This document shows, one piece after another, positions 19,481 through 31,428 of a DNA stretch of 64,000 nt. The position numbers were made by a program, and so were the translations under genes. The notes beneath the pieces were generated by a model, which made no database searches, was not told where the DNA came from, and saw only the letters and a list, made by a program, of their open reading frames with translations. The stretch's first letter is position 1. The number at the start of each line of letters is the position of its first letter. This stretch comes from Pholiota molesta. Taxonomy: Eukaryota > Basidiomycota > Agaricomycetes > Agaricales > Strophariaceae. The stretch covers positions 1-64,000 of the forward strand of contig JACGCK010000040.1 in the NCBI GenBank assembly GCA_014925825.1, written 5' to 3'.

Positions 19481-20265
19481 GGCGCTACAGCATGTGTGCC
19501 CCCCGGAAAGTTCGTGTGCTCTGTGTGCCCATCCTAAGGAGATTGTAGCCACCGGAAAGTGTTGGAAAAGTGGAAGGGGGGGGAGCAGGAGAAGAGGTGG
19601 GATCAAAATGGCCCCTAAAATGGGGGGGCCAAGTGAAAATTTCACCCTTCCATCACGTGTGCCGCTGAAATTTTTTTGTGTGCCGCGTGTGCCTGGGCGT
19701 GTGCCCCGGCACAAAAAAAAATGGGGGTGATCGGATGAAAACTGGGCGTTTGTGCCGGGGTTGAAAATTTCGGGGGTGCATTTGACGTCGAATGCAGGTT
19801 TAATATGGATAGGCGACTTGCCGATAGTTATGGCGACTTGCCGACAATCTTGGCGACTTGCCGACATTCATGGCGACTTGCCGACTTTTTCCTGCCGCGC
19901 GTCGCCAAATATAGACCAAGAGCGCATGGCGAATCGTGATCAGCCCGCCTTGCCAAATATAGACTTGGCACACATGGTGAAAAGCATAGCTTAGCACTTT
20001 CCACTGCCGGTGATCGGGCCACCAGACAGTGCACTCTGCACATACAAGTACCACATCACAAATACACCTTGCCGCATTCACTGTCATCAGTCAGCACATA
20101 ACATTTCTGAAAATTGTCTTACCACTCTGGTCACATAAACTGTCGGCGACCTGTCGCCGCATTTTCGCTGCATTTTTGCCGCATTTTCACCGCTTTCCCG
20201 CGCCCGCTACCTTCTCCTTGTCGGGACTACATCCAGTGACCCAAATAAGAATGGAGTGAGTTCCC
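19481..20265. other. Non-coding, GC/AT mixed; no gene seen
   Basis: The first half is G/C-skewed with runs of G and A, and its frames carry no protein-like composition. The 20-bp repeat at 19811-19890 is listed separately. The rest is unique sequence leading to the 529-bp duplication. Confidence 0.4.
19811..19890. repeat. Four exact-length 20-bp tandem repeats
   Basis: Four consecutive 20-mers begin GGCGACTTGCCGA after one variable base and differ only in their last 6-7 bases. The invariant part has a short inverted symmetry (GGCGA..TTGCC). Confidence 0.85.
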
Positions 20266-21323
20266 CTAATCTAGTTGATTATAATATAATCATTATTTAG
20301 CATACAAACCACTCGCCGACGTTCCCGACAACTGTCCGCCAGCTCATCTCCTCCCCCTGGCCTAGAATACTCAGGACACATCAGGGTGCTCCAAAACAGA
20401 TACCAATAGGTTCCCCCAATATACCTTGTCATGGAAAACCAGTTTTGGAATGCCCAACATGCTTCCTGAATATCTTTAGACCAGATCAGTACACACCCTC
20501 CGCCCCCCCACCCAAAGATATTCAGGGTGGCCTCCTCACCCACAAAACCTACTTTTCCTTAGTCTATGAGGTCATACGAGTCTGTTGATACCAAATTTTA
20601 CATTGACGGCCCATTCCTGAATATCTTGCATATACCCCTCCTCCTCCCCCACCCCCTGCCATATCTCGAGAACGGGACCGCCGATCTCGCTCATTTTTGG
20701 CATGGGACATCCTTATCACATCCCCAATCGATCCAAATGGTCAAAACTGGAAAATTTCTTCCGACCAAAACTACCTACTACTTTACAGCTACTACTAATC
20801 TAGTTGATTATAATATAATCATTATTTAGCATACAAACCACTCGCCGACGTTCCCGACAACTGTCCGCCAGCTCATCTCCTCCCCCTGGCCTAGAATACT
20901 CAGGACACATCAGGGAGCTCCAAAGCAGATACCAATAGGTTCCCCCAATATACCTGGTCATGGAAAACCAGTTTTGGAACCCCCAACATGCTTCCTGAAT
21001 ATCTTTAGACTAGATCAGTACACACCCTCCGCCCCCCCACCCAAAGATATTCAGGGTGGCCTCCTCACCCACAAAACCTACTTTTCCTTAGTCTATGAGG
21101 TCATACGAGTCTGTTGATACCAAATTTTACATTGACGGCCCATTCCTGAATATCTTGCATATACCCCTCCTCCTCCCCCACCCCCTGCCATATCTCGAGA
21201 ACGGGACTGCCGATCTCGCTCATTTTTGGCATGGGACATCCTTATCACATCCCTAATCGATCCAAATGGTCAAAACTGAAAAATTTCTTCCGACCAAAAC
21301 TACCTACTACTTTACAGCTACTA
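20266..21323. repeat. 529-bp tandem duplication
   Basis: Copy 1 (20266-20794) and copy 2 (20795-21323) both start CTAATCTAGTTGATTATAAT and end TTTACAGCTACTA. They differ at only a handful of bases, such as GGGTGCTCC/GGGAGCTCC and CGGGACCGCC/CGGGACTGCC, so the duplication is recent. Neither copy has a convincing coding frame. The unit may be a fragment of a dispersed repeat. Confidence 0.9.
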
Positions 21324-21336
21324 CTAATCGCTAACT

Positions 21337-22930
21337 ATGAGCAGGGCTCCTATTGACGTCCTACAAACAGTAGGACACTTTACCTGCGCTCCCAACGCGA
21401 CGTGGTACGCACCAGTGCATGCCGCGGCCGCCGCCATCGACGACGACGTCGACAATTTCCAAAGGGCCATGGTCGCCTGGTTCTCGCTCTTTATAGCGCG
21501 CTGTGTTATTGACGATCTGGGACTCGGGGCATGGTAGAGGTTAGCAGATGTCGGACTCACTGTGATTCGAGGTATGTTTCGTGCTTTATGTGCGTCGTAA
21601 ACGGCTTCGGAGTGCTAGTGAGGGCCTACGCTGACCAGCTACATATGATGTAACAGATCGTAAATGGACCCCGAACCTCCAGCAGACGCCCTTCGCCGAT
21701 GCCCTTGCCACTCCCCAATGCCCGCTTCTATCATCATGACGCTCCCGGCAGCGCCATCCCGGCTCCACGTCCACCTCCTTGACGTCGCAGCTTTGTTACT
21801 GCAAACCTGAGCCGACGGGAAATGGGAAGTGGCGCTGGCTCGCGACATGCGAGCAGCGGACGCCCAAGCGCCTGTCATTGGCGTCTGCCGTAGCAACAGC
21901 GACACGACGGCGTCCACCTGCGCACACATACATCGCGCCTGGCACCTGGTTCATGTGGGCCGCCATCAGTACGGGTGGCCGAATATCGACGAGGAAAGCT
22001 GGGTTCTGTGGGATGGGCGTGGTAGCGGAGCCGCTGGGTCCAAGATACATGGTCGACTCGAGTTTTTGAAGAGGTAAGCGTGGCATTGAAATCTTTTATG
22101 GGACATCGTCATGCTGAATACCGACTCGGTCGATGCCAGCTGGATTCGTCTAAACCGGTCATGGAAGAATAATGACGAGGACGACGATCTTTATATCGAT
22201 ACCAAGTGGATCCTCCAGAGCAGTGAGTCACCATTCGTCTATTCTATTAATTCTAAAACTCTCGTTTCCTTTAGTGAAAGCCAGTCTCCATCCCAAGTTC
22301 CATAGCCGTATGCATCCAAGCCCGCCGGCTAGCTCTGGTTCCCATCGACTTCGCCATCCTGATCGACATGCAGGCCGCCTACGTCTGCAGCTTCCTCATC
22401 ACACCAACCATAGGTAACACCGCAAACCTACGTTAGAGCTCACGAATCGTATGTGCCGCCTGAATCCATCTGTACACCATCCGTGATATGCTGACGATTG
22501 CTCTATGAAGTTCTACGTGAACACCACACCACACAATCCCTGTGCGAACTCGCCGCCCTCGCCGGTATGCAGCGCACGTGGAGCGAGCGCCGCTACACTG
22601 CTGCCTATCCCCTTCCTACGCTCATCAAGAAGGGCGTGTATACCTTTCCCGGCCGCTTGGTCTTCTCGCGTCACATCCTGGACAGCTTCGACATCGACGA
22701 CGACGGGAAAAGCGCCTTCAGCGCTTCGATACCGGAAAGATCGCCTTCGCGGGATCTGGGCTTGGCTTTGTTTCGTAGGCTGGAAGGAATATGGGTATTG
22801 CTCTATGCATTGTCGACGTGGCCTTGGATGGATGAGCGCGCAGTTCCAATGTATATCCTCCCTGTTTGAGCAGTGCTGGCGTGGGGCAACGACTGTCGAT
22901 GATTTTGTGTGCATGATGATGGTTCGGTGG
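21337..22930 (+). other. Unidentified spliced coding region, copy A
   Basis: Short protein-like stretches occur in changing frames, consistent with a multi-exon gene: an opening frame from ATG 21337 (MSRAPIDVLQTVGHFTC), a middle with EVALARDMRAADAQAP and later ESWVLWDGRG, then WIRLNRSWKNNDEDDDLY, LVPIDFAILIDMQAAYVC and RRYTAAYPLPTLIKKGVYTF. GT..AG boundaries can be placed but not uniquely. The same order of motifs recurs in degenerate form at 26.3-27.9 kb, which supports a real gene family. I do not recognise the product and cannot give exact exons. Confidence 0.35.
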
Positions 22931-23336
22931 TGATGAGCGCAAAGACAGGCATGATGGGGGCTGTTGCAACGTGTGTGTTACTGCAGGATATATATACGTA
23001 CGTGCGTTGCAAATCGCAGACGACACCTTCCACTTATCTGCGACGAATGCAATCAGTTGACGGAAATACCTTGGAGATACCATTGAGTGATGATGATCAA
23101 ATTAAGCAATATTCTTGGTACCAAATATGTCTGGATATCATTGAAATATGGAATTGGGATGCGGAACACTGGATGAAATTGTAGTTATAGTGAATCGATT
23201 TATCAAAAAAAACTACAAGAGGAATTGTCTGACCACAAGAAAAATTGACTTCTCGAATGTATCTTGTACTAAAATTGGATCGACAAACGGAAGAAAATAC
23301 AAAGCGAGGCTTAGTGAGCTGTTCATACAGTTTATT
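22931..23336. other. Spacer, no gene seen
   Basis: AT-rich DNA between the unidentified region and the 3' end of the F-box gene. No repeat or RNA gene is recognised. Confidence 0.4.
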
Positions 23337-24803
23337 TTACGCAATTGGCAATGGCAGCGCAGTTGTGGGATGAATATCCACCATGATTCCAAGTGATGCA
23401 AGTACCTGACTCTGTTGATCCAGCACCAGCGCCATGTTGAATGTATACAGGTGATACGGAATCCAAAGGCCCAACGACCTGATAATGGCTGGGCTGGGCT
23501 CTTCTGTAGGATGGCGAACTTCGGCAGAGCGTCCCACTCCAAGCGAAATGTAGTTGTGTCGACTGTTGAGGACGGAAAGCATATGCTGCGCACTTTCTAT
23601 GGTGGCCCCGAGCACTAGCACTTGAAGCCGCGGCAGAAGGGTACAAGTTGCCAGCTTCTCCGCCGTGCGGACGTGGATGGGCAAACCGAGCGGAAGAGTA
23701 ACGGATTCCACGTTGGGTGTGATTTCGAACAATTCTTCGAGGGTGCGGTGCGTCGTGTGGCGATACTGTCTGCTGAGAGGTGGATAGCCAAGTTGAACGT
23801 TCTGGGCGGTCCTGAAGATGCGCAATCCCGGGGGTTGAAAATCGAATAAGTGCAGTTGTTGAAGAGTATTTTTAGAAGCTCGAAGGAGGTTGGTGTAGTG
23901 CGAAACGTTCCAGTGTTGGCGTCTATCAAACATGTAGATTGTAAGACTATGAAGAACGGGAAACCCAAGAATCGAGAAGAGCCTGCGGTCGTTGCTTGGG
24001 TACATGAGGCGCAGCCTGAGCGTCTGCAACCTGTCCATGGTAACTGTGGTCTGAGAGAGGACGCGCTGTGGGCACAGGAGCCTACTGAATCGAACATGGA
24101 AGTAGCCTTCCTCAAGCCTTCGTGCTCCGCAGCGAATTATTTTAACAAAAACTTCCGGTGTCATTGCCGTGGATGCTAGGTCGAGGGAGGTCAATTGATC
24201 CCAAGGGAGATGGAGGTCAATGGGATGTAATCCATTAAATAGATGCGCTGTAACGTTGCGCAACTGCGGTGCTGTTCGTAACACATGGAATTCGAGGCAG
24301 GTATCCAAGTCGAACCAGGAAATGGGCTCATCCCACGTGTCGACGAAAGCCACCTCAATCGATTCCAGAGCGCTAAATCTGCCTTCAGGAATTTTAAGGA
24401 ATGCGGAGATGTCATTGTTGGTATGGATGGGGCAGGTTAACCTTCGTATGCGACCGATAGTAGGGAGGACGACGGCGTGAACAATGCTAAAGACCCAGTT
24501 GTGGGGACCCATGTCGAAAGCGATGGTCAACAGGTTGTTCCCGCTCCTTGTCGTACACGTGTAGAGCTCGTTTAAAAGGGCGTTTGGTCGAAGGGAAAAA
24601 GAAGGAGGGGATGTAAAGAAAATGTCGGCCCATAGGGTGCTCGTCGATTGAAGAACAACAGCCCATCTTTCATCCACACGACTGAGAATGCCGCGCCTGT
24701 CCGTTGTACGACGTGGGAGGAGCACAGGCTCGTCTCCACAGAAAGCTATGAAGATAGCGGCAAGGACGACATCAGGAAAATTTAGGATGTTCGTAGTGGC
24801 CAT
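23337..24803 (-). CDS. F-box protein, single exon
   Basis: A 488-residue uninterrupted frame starts MATTNILNFPDVVLAAIF. The first 60 residues match the Agaricomycete F-box-like pattern: F/LPDVVLAAIF..C, then a Leu/Val-Arg-W stretch (LSRVDERWAVVLQSTSTLWA). The remainder has irregular Leu-rich segments (ALESIEVAF, LTSLDLASTAM, LQTLRLRLMYP, LHSLTIYMF) as in the LRR-like tails of these proteins. F-box proteins link substrates to SCF ubiquitin ligases through Skp1. Substrate unknown. It is not a close paralogue of the three F-box genes at 34-40 kb and looks intact. Confidence 0.8.
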   Translation of the reverse strand: MATTNILNFPDVVLAAIFIAFCGDEPVLLPRRTTDRRGILSRVDERWAVVLQSTSTLWADIFFTSPPSFSLRPNALLNELYTCTTRSGNNLLTIAFDMGPHNWVFSIVHAVVLPTIGRIRRLTCPIHTNNDISAFLKIPEGRFSALESIEVAFVDTWDEPISWFDLDTCLEFHVLRTAPQLRNVTAHLFNGLHPIDLHLPWDQLTSLDLASTAMTPEVFVKIIRCGARRLEEGYFHVRFSRLLCPQRVLSQTTVTMDRLQTLRLRLMYPSNDRRLFSILGFPVLHSLTIYMFDRRQHWNVSHYTNLLRASKNTLQQLHLFDFQPPGLRIFRTAQNVQLGYPPLSRQYRHTTHRTLEELFEITPNVESVTLPLGLPIHVRTAEKLATCTLLPRLQVLVLGATIESAQHMLSVLNSRHNYISLGVGRSAEVRHPTEEPSPAIIRSLGLWIPYHLYTFNMALVLDQQSQVLASLGIMVDIHPTTALPLPIA

Positions 24804-26340
24804 TGGCGGAAATGGAGGTGGCGGCGGAAGTGTTTTGAGAGCGAAGTGTCGAGCACTGGTCCTTGGCTCGAGTGACGATACAAGCTTTGGACGTGAGGTT
24901 GAGTGTGGGCGACGGTGTTTGAGAAAAAGGCCTATATCTATGGGAGAGCTCTATAACTTGGCGTGAAAAGAGCAGATGATTCCGCACCCCAAAAGATTTC
25001 CTCGGCGCTCGCCACGTCCACATCCCAAAAAGGTGAACTTGAACCATTCGGAGACCTTCTCTACGCCTTCAGGCCGAAGTTTTTCGAGCCGATGAAGTAA
25101 GGAATATATATCCGGATGTCAGCGGCTTGCTTTTGGAAGGGTTGTTCGCATGAATAAGCCTGCAGGGCAAAGGAGGATGGAATAAAAAACCTTCCACAAT
25201 GCACGAATTAGACATGCTCTCTCCAAATTCAAACTTTCTCACACTTGTTACCGCTTTTAAAGTATGCATGCCCCCCGTTAATTGACCAATGGTAGTCCTT
25301 TCTGACGCGGCGACTTCTCGTATTTATTGATAAAGTTCAATGTAAATCTTTTTACGCGAAGGGAAACTAATTAGCAGGGAAGTCGGGAACATGGTCAAAG
25401 GCCGTCTCGTGGTATCAATCGGACCATTCAACGCTCTGTCCGTGATCATGGGCTACAGTTTCTCTGCGACAAATTAAACATAACCTGCCAAGCATGTTCT
25501 CTTGTGAACGACTTCATGCGGATCCTCTATTAATTCTAGTTCATGCCATCTACGAATGCCGGGGGTTTCGCAAAGGCTGAACATTCTGGGTTCATTCCGT
25601 TGCTAATGCGACTAGAGCCCTGCAGCTTATATCGGGGCGACCATGGGAATTCTAGAATCCGTAAACGATGAATCAAGTTTTGAAAGCGCACAATGCCAGT
25701 GGAATTGTAAAATTGTATCGGGCATATATCTTCGAGAATTATGCCTGTAATGGGCAGACGTGGGATCTTATTCCATACAATTTGGAGCCGAGGCTCTGAG
25801 TAGGTAGTGATATATGGATACTCATACGGTGCCTGAGAGACGTGCAAGGAATCAAGGATCGAGAATGGCCAATTTTTCGTGCATCATAACAACTCTACAC
25901 CAGACTCAAAGGTCAAACCCAATAACCCACTTCGCTCGTGAGTCCAGGATTCGACGTCGCATAGTGATAGTTGCTTTATAGTGCTTTATATCAAATCTTT
26001 TGAGTAGAGTTCGGAAGGCTAGGTCTTGATTTCGATGAGCATTCGTTAGGATCAGAAATGTTTGCCAAACATCATTCGTTTCCCAAGCTTGTCCTAGTAC
26101 ATTCATCGACCATCCATACTTGATTCATACCATCTCGAAATGAAGCCATACGCTTCATCCACGGCCCAACATCTCAGTAGCATTCGCAGCGCAGAACATT
26201 TGCCAACGTTGCAACCTCGGCCTCAACCCCATGCGCCACAGCACCTTGGTCGAACAAGACCTCTAGCGTCCCCAGACCGACCTCCATGAACCAAACAGCA
26301 TCAGCACAATTCTGCGACCCAGCGGTCAGCCACCTATTAA
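24804..26340. other. Spacer; possible gene relics
   Basis: Minus-strand frames of 60-105 codons occur at 25069-25269, 25536-25847 and 25906-26106. The last two have a Leu/Ile/Trp composition loosely like F-box tails (IVRFQNLIHRLRILEFPW), but no F-box core or splice plan could be built. They may be relics or chance frames. Confidence 0.3.
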
Positions 26341-27880
26341 ACGTGCCTTAGTACGTACCAACGAATGCTGCGGCCGCCGCCATCAACGACAACGACGTCG
26401 ACAGAGCACCGTGGACGCCTAGCCCTCTCAATCACGCGCCATGGTTTGGGTAGAGAGGTAGCGGAGGTCAGACTCACTACGTTTTCAGATAGTATGTCCG
26501 TGCTCTAAGCTCTAGCGCTGCCAGCGGCTGCAGAGTGCTAGTGAGGGTACACGCTGATCGGCTACCTATAACAGATCGTGCATACGCTGGGGCCTCGAAC
26601 CGACACCCTGCAACGACGCCTCTTCACCCCCAGTGCCCGCATACAGCATCATGGCGTCGCGAAGCTCATGTCGTCTCGATTTCAAGCGCCGCCTCGACTG
26701 TCGGGTGCCATGACGAGCAAAACAGGTGGCGGCGCACCCCCTTCCTTTCCTACCTCGCCCATGATCCAGCACACCGTGATTTAGGCAGCAGCGCCGTTCG
26801 GAACCCCAGTCGGCCCCCCCGCAGCGCCAGACGGACGAAACCCGTACAGCCGCTACACCTTCGACACCACGCGCGCTGTCCGCGCCCATCGTGGAATCTC
26901 GGCGACACACCCCAGACGACGCGCCATACACCCGCGATACAGCTGCTGGTGACGCGACGATCCACGCGGGGCACTCGGAGACGCGGATGACGGTGTCGTC
27001 GTGCAAGCCGTGGCCGCGGTATGTCAAGCGGGATGACACCGCGGCGACGCCTCGAAGTAGCGCTTGCTCGCGACGTGCCCACAGCGGACGGTCGAACGCC
27101 GTGCGGGCCGCCGGCAGGGGTACTAGCTCTCGACGGTGGCAGCTGGGTTCTGTGGACTGCTCGAGGCTGCGTATCGAGTCTCGACACACAAGAGAACGTC
27201 CAAATCCGTACGTGCTCCTTCGTTCTAACACATGGTCCGAGTCCGCATCATTCATTCGCCTCTCCTTTAGTCGGCGTCCGCCTCTGCGCCTGGTCTGGCG
27301 AGCCGCGAACGTCCACGCCCATCGCATCGGGTAGTCCTGCTCCTTGCTGACACCCGCGCGCTCGTCGACACATACGCCACCTACGTCGGCGGTGTGCGCG
27401 TCAGCCCCACCGCAGGCAGCAGACCCGTACGTGTATCCAATACACCCTCCCCCGTCTACCTCGCTGACGTATATGTTTTCAGTTTGACGGGAAGTCAAGC
27501 GCGTTCCAGTACGCACTCATCCCTCTTCGCGGTATGCGGCACGTCGGCTGCAGCGCCGCCTGCCTGCCCGGCGGGGAATGCGGCGCTCGTCGTGTCCATC
27601 CACGCGCGTACGCCATCGCTGATATCCCGCGGCGCGCGCTGGGTAGCCCGTTCCGCTGCCTGCTGGTTAAGTGGAGTATGGTGTCCAACAATCGTCCGAA
27701 GTTTGGGTGCCGGCGATGTACATTGTAAGACACCTTCCTCTTGGTATCCCTCAAGTTCTTCAGGGCGTTGATTGTTTGTATCCAGGATAAGAGATGTATA
27801 GGCCGTCATTGTGTTCTGGTCGTTGGAGGAGCGGATGCGGATGCGGACCCGCAGGCGGTGATGCGCGCGTGGGCCACTAC
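26341..27880 (+). pseudogene. Degenerate copy B of the 21.3-22.9 kb region
   Basis: The segment repeats copy A in order: GAATGCTGCGGCCGCCGCCATC near 26364, the GAGTGCTAGTGAGGG/CTGATCGGCTAC stretch near 26533, LEVALARD with WVLW near 27050-27160, a CACCTACGTC-type stretch near 27380, and DGKSSAF near 27485. Identity at DNA level is patchy and the motifs fall in several frames with stops between them. Gene decay is the simplest reading, although a heavily spliced, diverged gene is not excluded. Confidence 0.35.
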
Positions 27881-28650
27881 GATGCTATGCTATGCGGGAT
27901 GAATGAATTTGGGCCTGCAGTTCTTGTTGTACATCTATGTATGTCTGCGAAATGGTATTTAACGGATTTTCAACTGCGCTGTCATTCCTCTCATACATAC
28001 GGCCGACTCTGGCCTTGTTGAAGTCGCGGTGGTCCTCTTGGATCTGCATCGCCGTTTTAATCAGTGTGATTCGTGTGCTTACCATGGCGCCGCACGGTTG
28101 CTTGGTTTGCGCTGGCGCCGCGCGCGCTCATCTGCCCGTTAAGAGATCTCTTAGGTCAGACTTCAGAACCTTTGAGCGACATCTTAGCCCGGTGATTGAT
28201 ATACTAACTATTGCATACAGAGCGAGTGACGGCGCAAAATAAAGATGATAAATTGACGATCATTCTGTCGTGATTCTTTCAGGTAAAGCACAATGGCCAG
28301 CGCGCAATATACAATACAACATGTCCATAGTTACATTTAATACATTTATTTTCCACAATGAAATAGTACGATAGGTGAGTAGAGAGTCGTTGATAGAGGA
28401 CGAGTGGGGGGTTAGTGTGGTACATTTTAGTTAGATACGTATAACCTAGTCAGACGTAATGAGCGGGGGGAAAACAACAGAAAGGAAAGCAAGTACAGAG
28501 CATCGACAGCAACAGACGGAAGGAAAACACGGAGTAGTACAAATGTCCCAGGAAATAAAAATACGGCAGCGAGAATAACGTTTCGTTTCGTGCAAGAACC
28601 TTGGGAGGTGCGGGCATCCACCCGCACCGCCGTCGGTCCTCGTCGTGGTC
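27881..28650. other. Spacer, 3' flank of DUF6699-like gene
   Basis: No gene recognised. The part nearest 28650 is presumably 3' UTR of the minus-strand gene. Confidence 0.4.
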
Positions 28651-29639
28651 TCAGATCGAGAAGTTCTCGTCTGTAGGCTCAGAGAGCTGGAGCAGCCACG
28701 TCTGCTGGTCGCGTCCGGAAGGGATCAGCCCGTAGAACACGCGCCGCCGGCCCAGTGCATCGATGCGCCGCCGCCCCGAATGGAACGCATGCGGGTGCGC
28801 GCCCCGCTCCCGGCTCTGCGTGCGCACATCGCCCGTCGCATACGGGATGAGGGCCGCGTCGTCGTCGTCGGGCAGCTGGAGGTAGCGGTAGATCTCGGAG
28901 AGGATGGCGAACACCGTGAGGTCCTGGTTGTACGCGATGGACACGAACCAGCGGTGGTTGTCGCAGAAGTACACGACCACACGCTGCAGCGACGGCGAGA
29001 AGGCGGTGTCCGTCAGTTTCGGGTTGTAGTTCGGCGTCCCGGGCTGCACCGAGGGCGGGTAGGCGAAGTCGCACCAGACGCTGCCGGGCTCGAGGAAGGG
29101 GTGCAGGAGGCACGCGCCGGGGCTCAGCGTCATCCGCCGCACGTGATCTGGTGACGCGGTGTGTTGAACATACGGATCGGGGAATATTTATTTTTGGCCA
29201 CACCGAACCTGCTTACCGTTGAATATCGATGGCGAGGCCGCCGTCGTTGGCGCCGTCGCGCTGTACGCGTGCTTTGAAGAGCGCGACGATCGTGCATCGT
29301 GCTTCCCTGCTGGCGACATCACCCTCACGGTCTGCTCCGACCCCGCGGACGATGGGTACGAGAAGTGCGACGGGACCCCGAAGGAGTACACGGACGCGGC
29401 GTCGTTTGCATCGCGCGCGGACGTCTTGAACCCGCGCGACGGACCGTGAGGGGAGGACTGACATTGGCAGTCACGCTGCTCGATGTGCCCCAGGAGAGCG
29501 ATGGGTGCTGGGAGGACGCGCTCGACTGCGCGCGGCCGTACGGTGCGTGGTAGCTCATGGCGAGGGGGTCTAGCGGGTGCGTGATATGATCGGTGGGGGT
29601 TAGGGTAAGGGGGGGCGGGAGAGGCGCGGTTCGAGTCAT
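28651..29639 (-). CDS. Probable DUF6699-domain protein
   Basis: Exons 29639..29475, 29424..29217 and 29147..28651 join through introns of 50 and 69 bp. The first two exons encode a Ser/Tyr/Pro-rich disordered N-terminus (MSYHAPYGRAQSS within it, then SVYSFGVPSHFSYPSS). The third encodes a compact domain of about 150 residues: HPFLEPGSVWCDFAYPPS, RVVVYFCDNHRWFVSIAY, LTVFAILSEIYRYLQLP, a basic RRRIDALGRRRVFYGL and a C-terminal TWLLQL. This order matches the basidiomycete DUF6699 family as I remember it. The family has no known biochemical function. ATG 29639 is in a good context (CCACCATGA) just after a TATA box; ATG 29555 is an alternative. Confidence 0.65.
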
Positions 29640-31428
29640 GGTGGGCGGGGGGGCGCGCTTTTATATCCCGCCGCCTGTTGATCAATCTCAACCATCTTTC
29701 GTTCGAAAGCGGCTTCCTTTCCTTTCTGGCACGCGCGCCCCGCCCAGGCGGGATGTTTGGTTGCGCTCGGAAGGCGGGCGCGAGTCACCATCTCATCATT
29801 TGCACGTCGGGGGGCCGCCAAATAGAGGCGGGTTTCTTTTGCAAATTTGTCCTATTTCGGGCGGGAGGCGCGAGAAGGCGCACGGGGCGGCTGATGGCTC
29901 GGCGGTTGTAGCGGTATCATGGGACAGGCGCCACCGCGTCTGTTTGGCTTTGGTCCTAGGGCATAGATGTTGATAGACGCGCAATAGGCGCCATTGTGCT
30001 CTCGGTCGACGCCAACTGGCTTGGTGCACCCCGTCTTGTGAAAAAGAATGGACTGGTATGATAAAAAGTTGACTTTGAGTTACGTGTTGATAATCCCTCT
30101 TTCTCGACCGATTTGCCTGTTTCTAATGAGATCGACGAACTTTTATCACTTTCCGAGTACACCCTCATTCCCGCAGACCGCACACATCTCATTCCCCGCG
30201 CGTCAGAGTATAGGCGGGGGGCGGAGTCGGGTACAGCTAAGCGTGATGGATGATCGAGCGCCCACCGAGATCATCGGTATCCGTGCTTTTTATAGTTTGG
30301 GCGGGAAGCCAAACAAAGGCGGGATTAAAAACAAATACACCCCTTTTAGGATTGGGCCGTCGCGCGTCGAGTTTTTCTGATGGATTCGGTGATGGACTGC
30401 GCGAGGACAGCGCGGTGCCCCGCTCCACCTGGGACACACGCGTCGGGGAGGGCCGCCCTATCTATTGGGGTCCGCTTGAAACCCGCCAGTGCGCATCACG
30501 TCTAAGAGACGCGTCAGGAATGGGAACAATCGAGAGACGAGAAAGGGACAATGGGCATCGTCGAGACTCGATGTACGCGGCCATTGTATTTAGTGATGTT
30601 GCCAATGTACGAAAGTGACTGGACTGTTGAGTTGCATATGAATATGTCAGAAACGGTGGCGTCGAGGTTTGACAATGGCAGAAATTGCGTTGAAAATTCG
30701 ACTTGAAAGGGATGCTTCCTCACCGAACTACATGTACTAGTACATCGAGCAATGCGATTGATATTTTTCTCCTCGCCCCTTGATGGGCTCACCCGTTTGC
30801 TATGTTCGGAAAACCGAAGCTTGCCCTGCTTGAGCGAACACGATTAATGGTGTATGTTGGCTCTAGGCCTTCCATTTCGACGCGCGACATAGAAAGTTAA
30901 CGATATAAGTGGGTCATGCTTTCTCCTCGATTGTGATAACGAATTACCATGATATTCATCTCGACATACTGAATGCATGCTTAATGAAGTCGCCCACATC
31001 ATGCCCACATTGATGCTAGCGCCTCGCTGCGTGCCGCGTGTCCGTGGCGCGTCAGAAGAGGAATTTACCGACATTTACACGTACTTAGATTTAGCAAGTT
31101 CTAAAGAAGTGATTTGCATCCCATCTTATCTGACTTCCGGGCCACCATTGAGGGAGAGGGAGAGGATAAGAATAAGAATATGAACATTGGCCACATGATT
31201 GGGTGATCCAATCACCCACAGCGTGAAATGCCGTGGGCGCGTGAGCAAGAATAGCTCCCATGATACGTTCTTCTTGCCCACCGCTTCCCACCATCCTACA
31301 ATTCAGTGTCTTTCCGGGCTCATTACAATCATTCAGCGGGGCATAGATATAAGGATGGGCAAGGGAACGTGTGGCGCGCAGTTTGCCACCATCTCTGTTC
31401 CTTTTCCTGACGCGGCTCTGCCCGAACC
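29640..31428. other. Intergenic, no gene seen
   Basis: Divergent promoter region between the DUF6699-like gene and the aldehyde dehydrogenase. Two segments near 29.66-29.83 and 30.28-30.35 kb share AAATA/GGCGGGTT-type words and TTTTTATA motifs, suggesting an old local repeat. No coding region is supported. Confidence 0.4.
29659..29665 (-). promoter_or_regulatory. TATA box of DUF6699-like gene
   Basis: On the minus strand GGATATAAAAGCG lies about 20-25 bp upstream of the proposed ATG at 29639. Confidence 0.55.
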
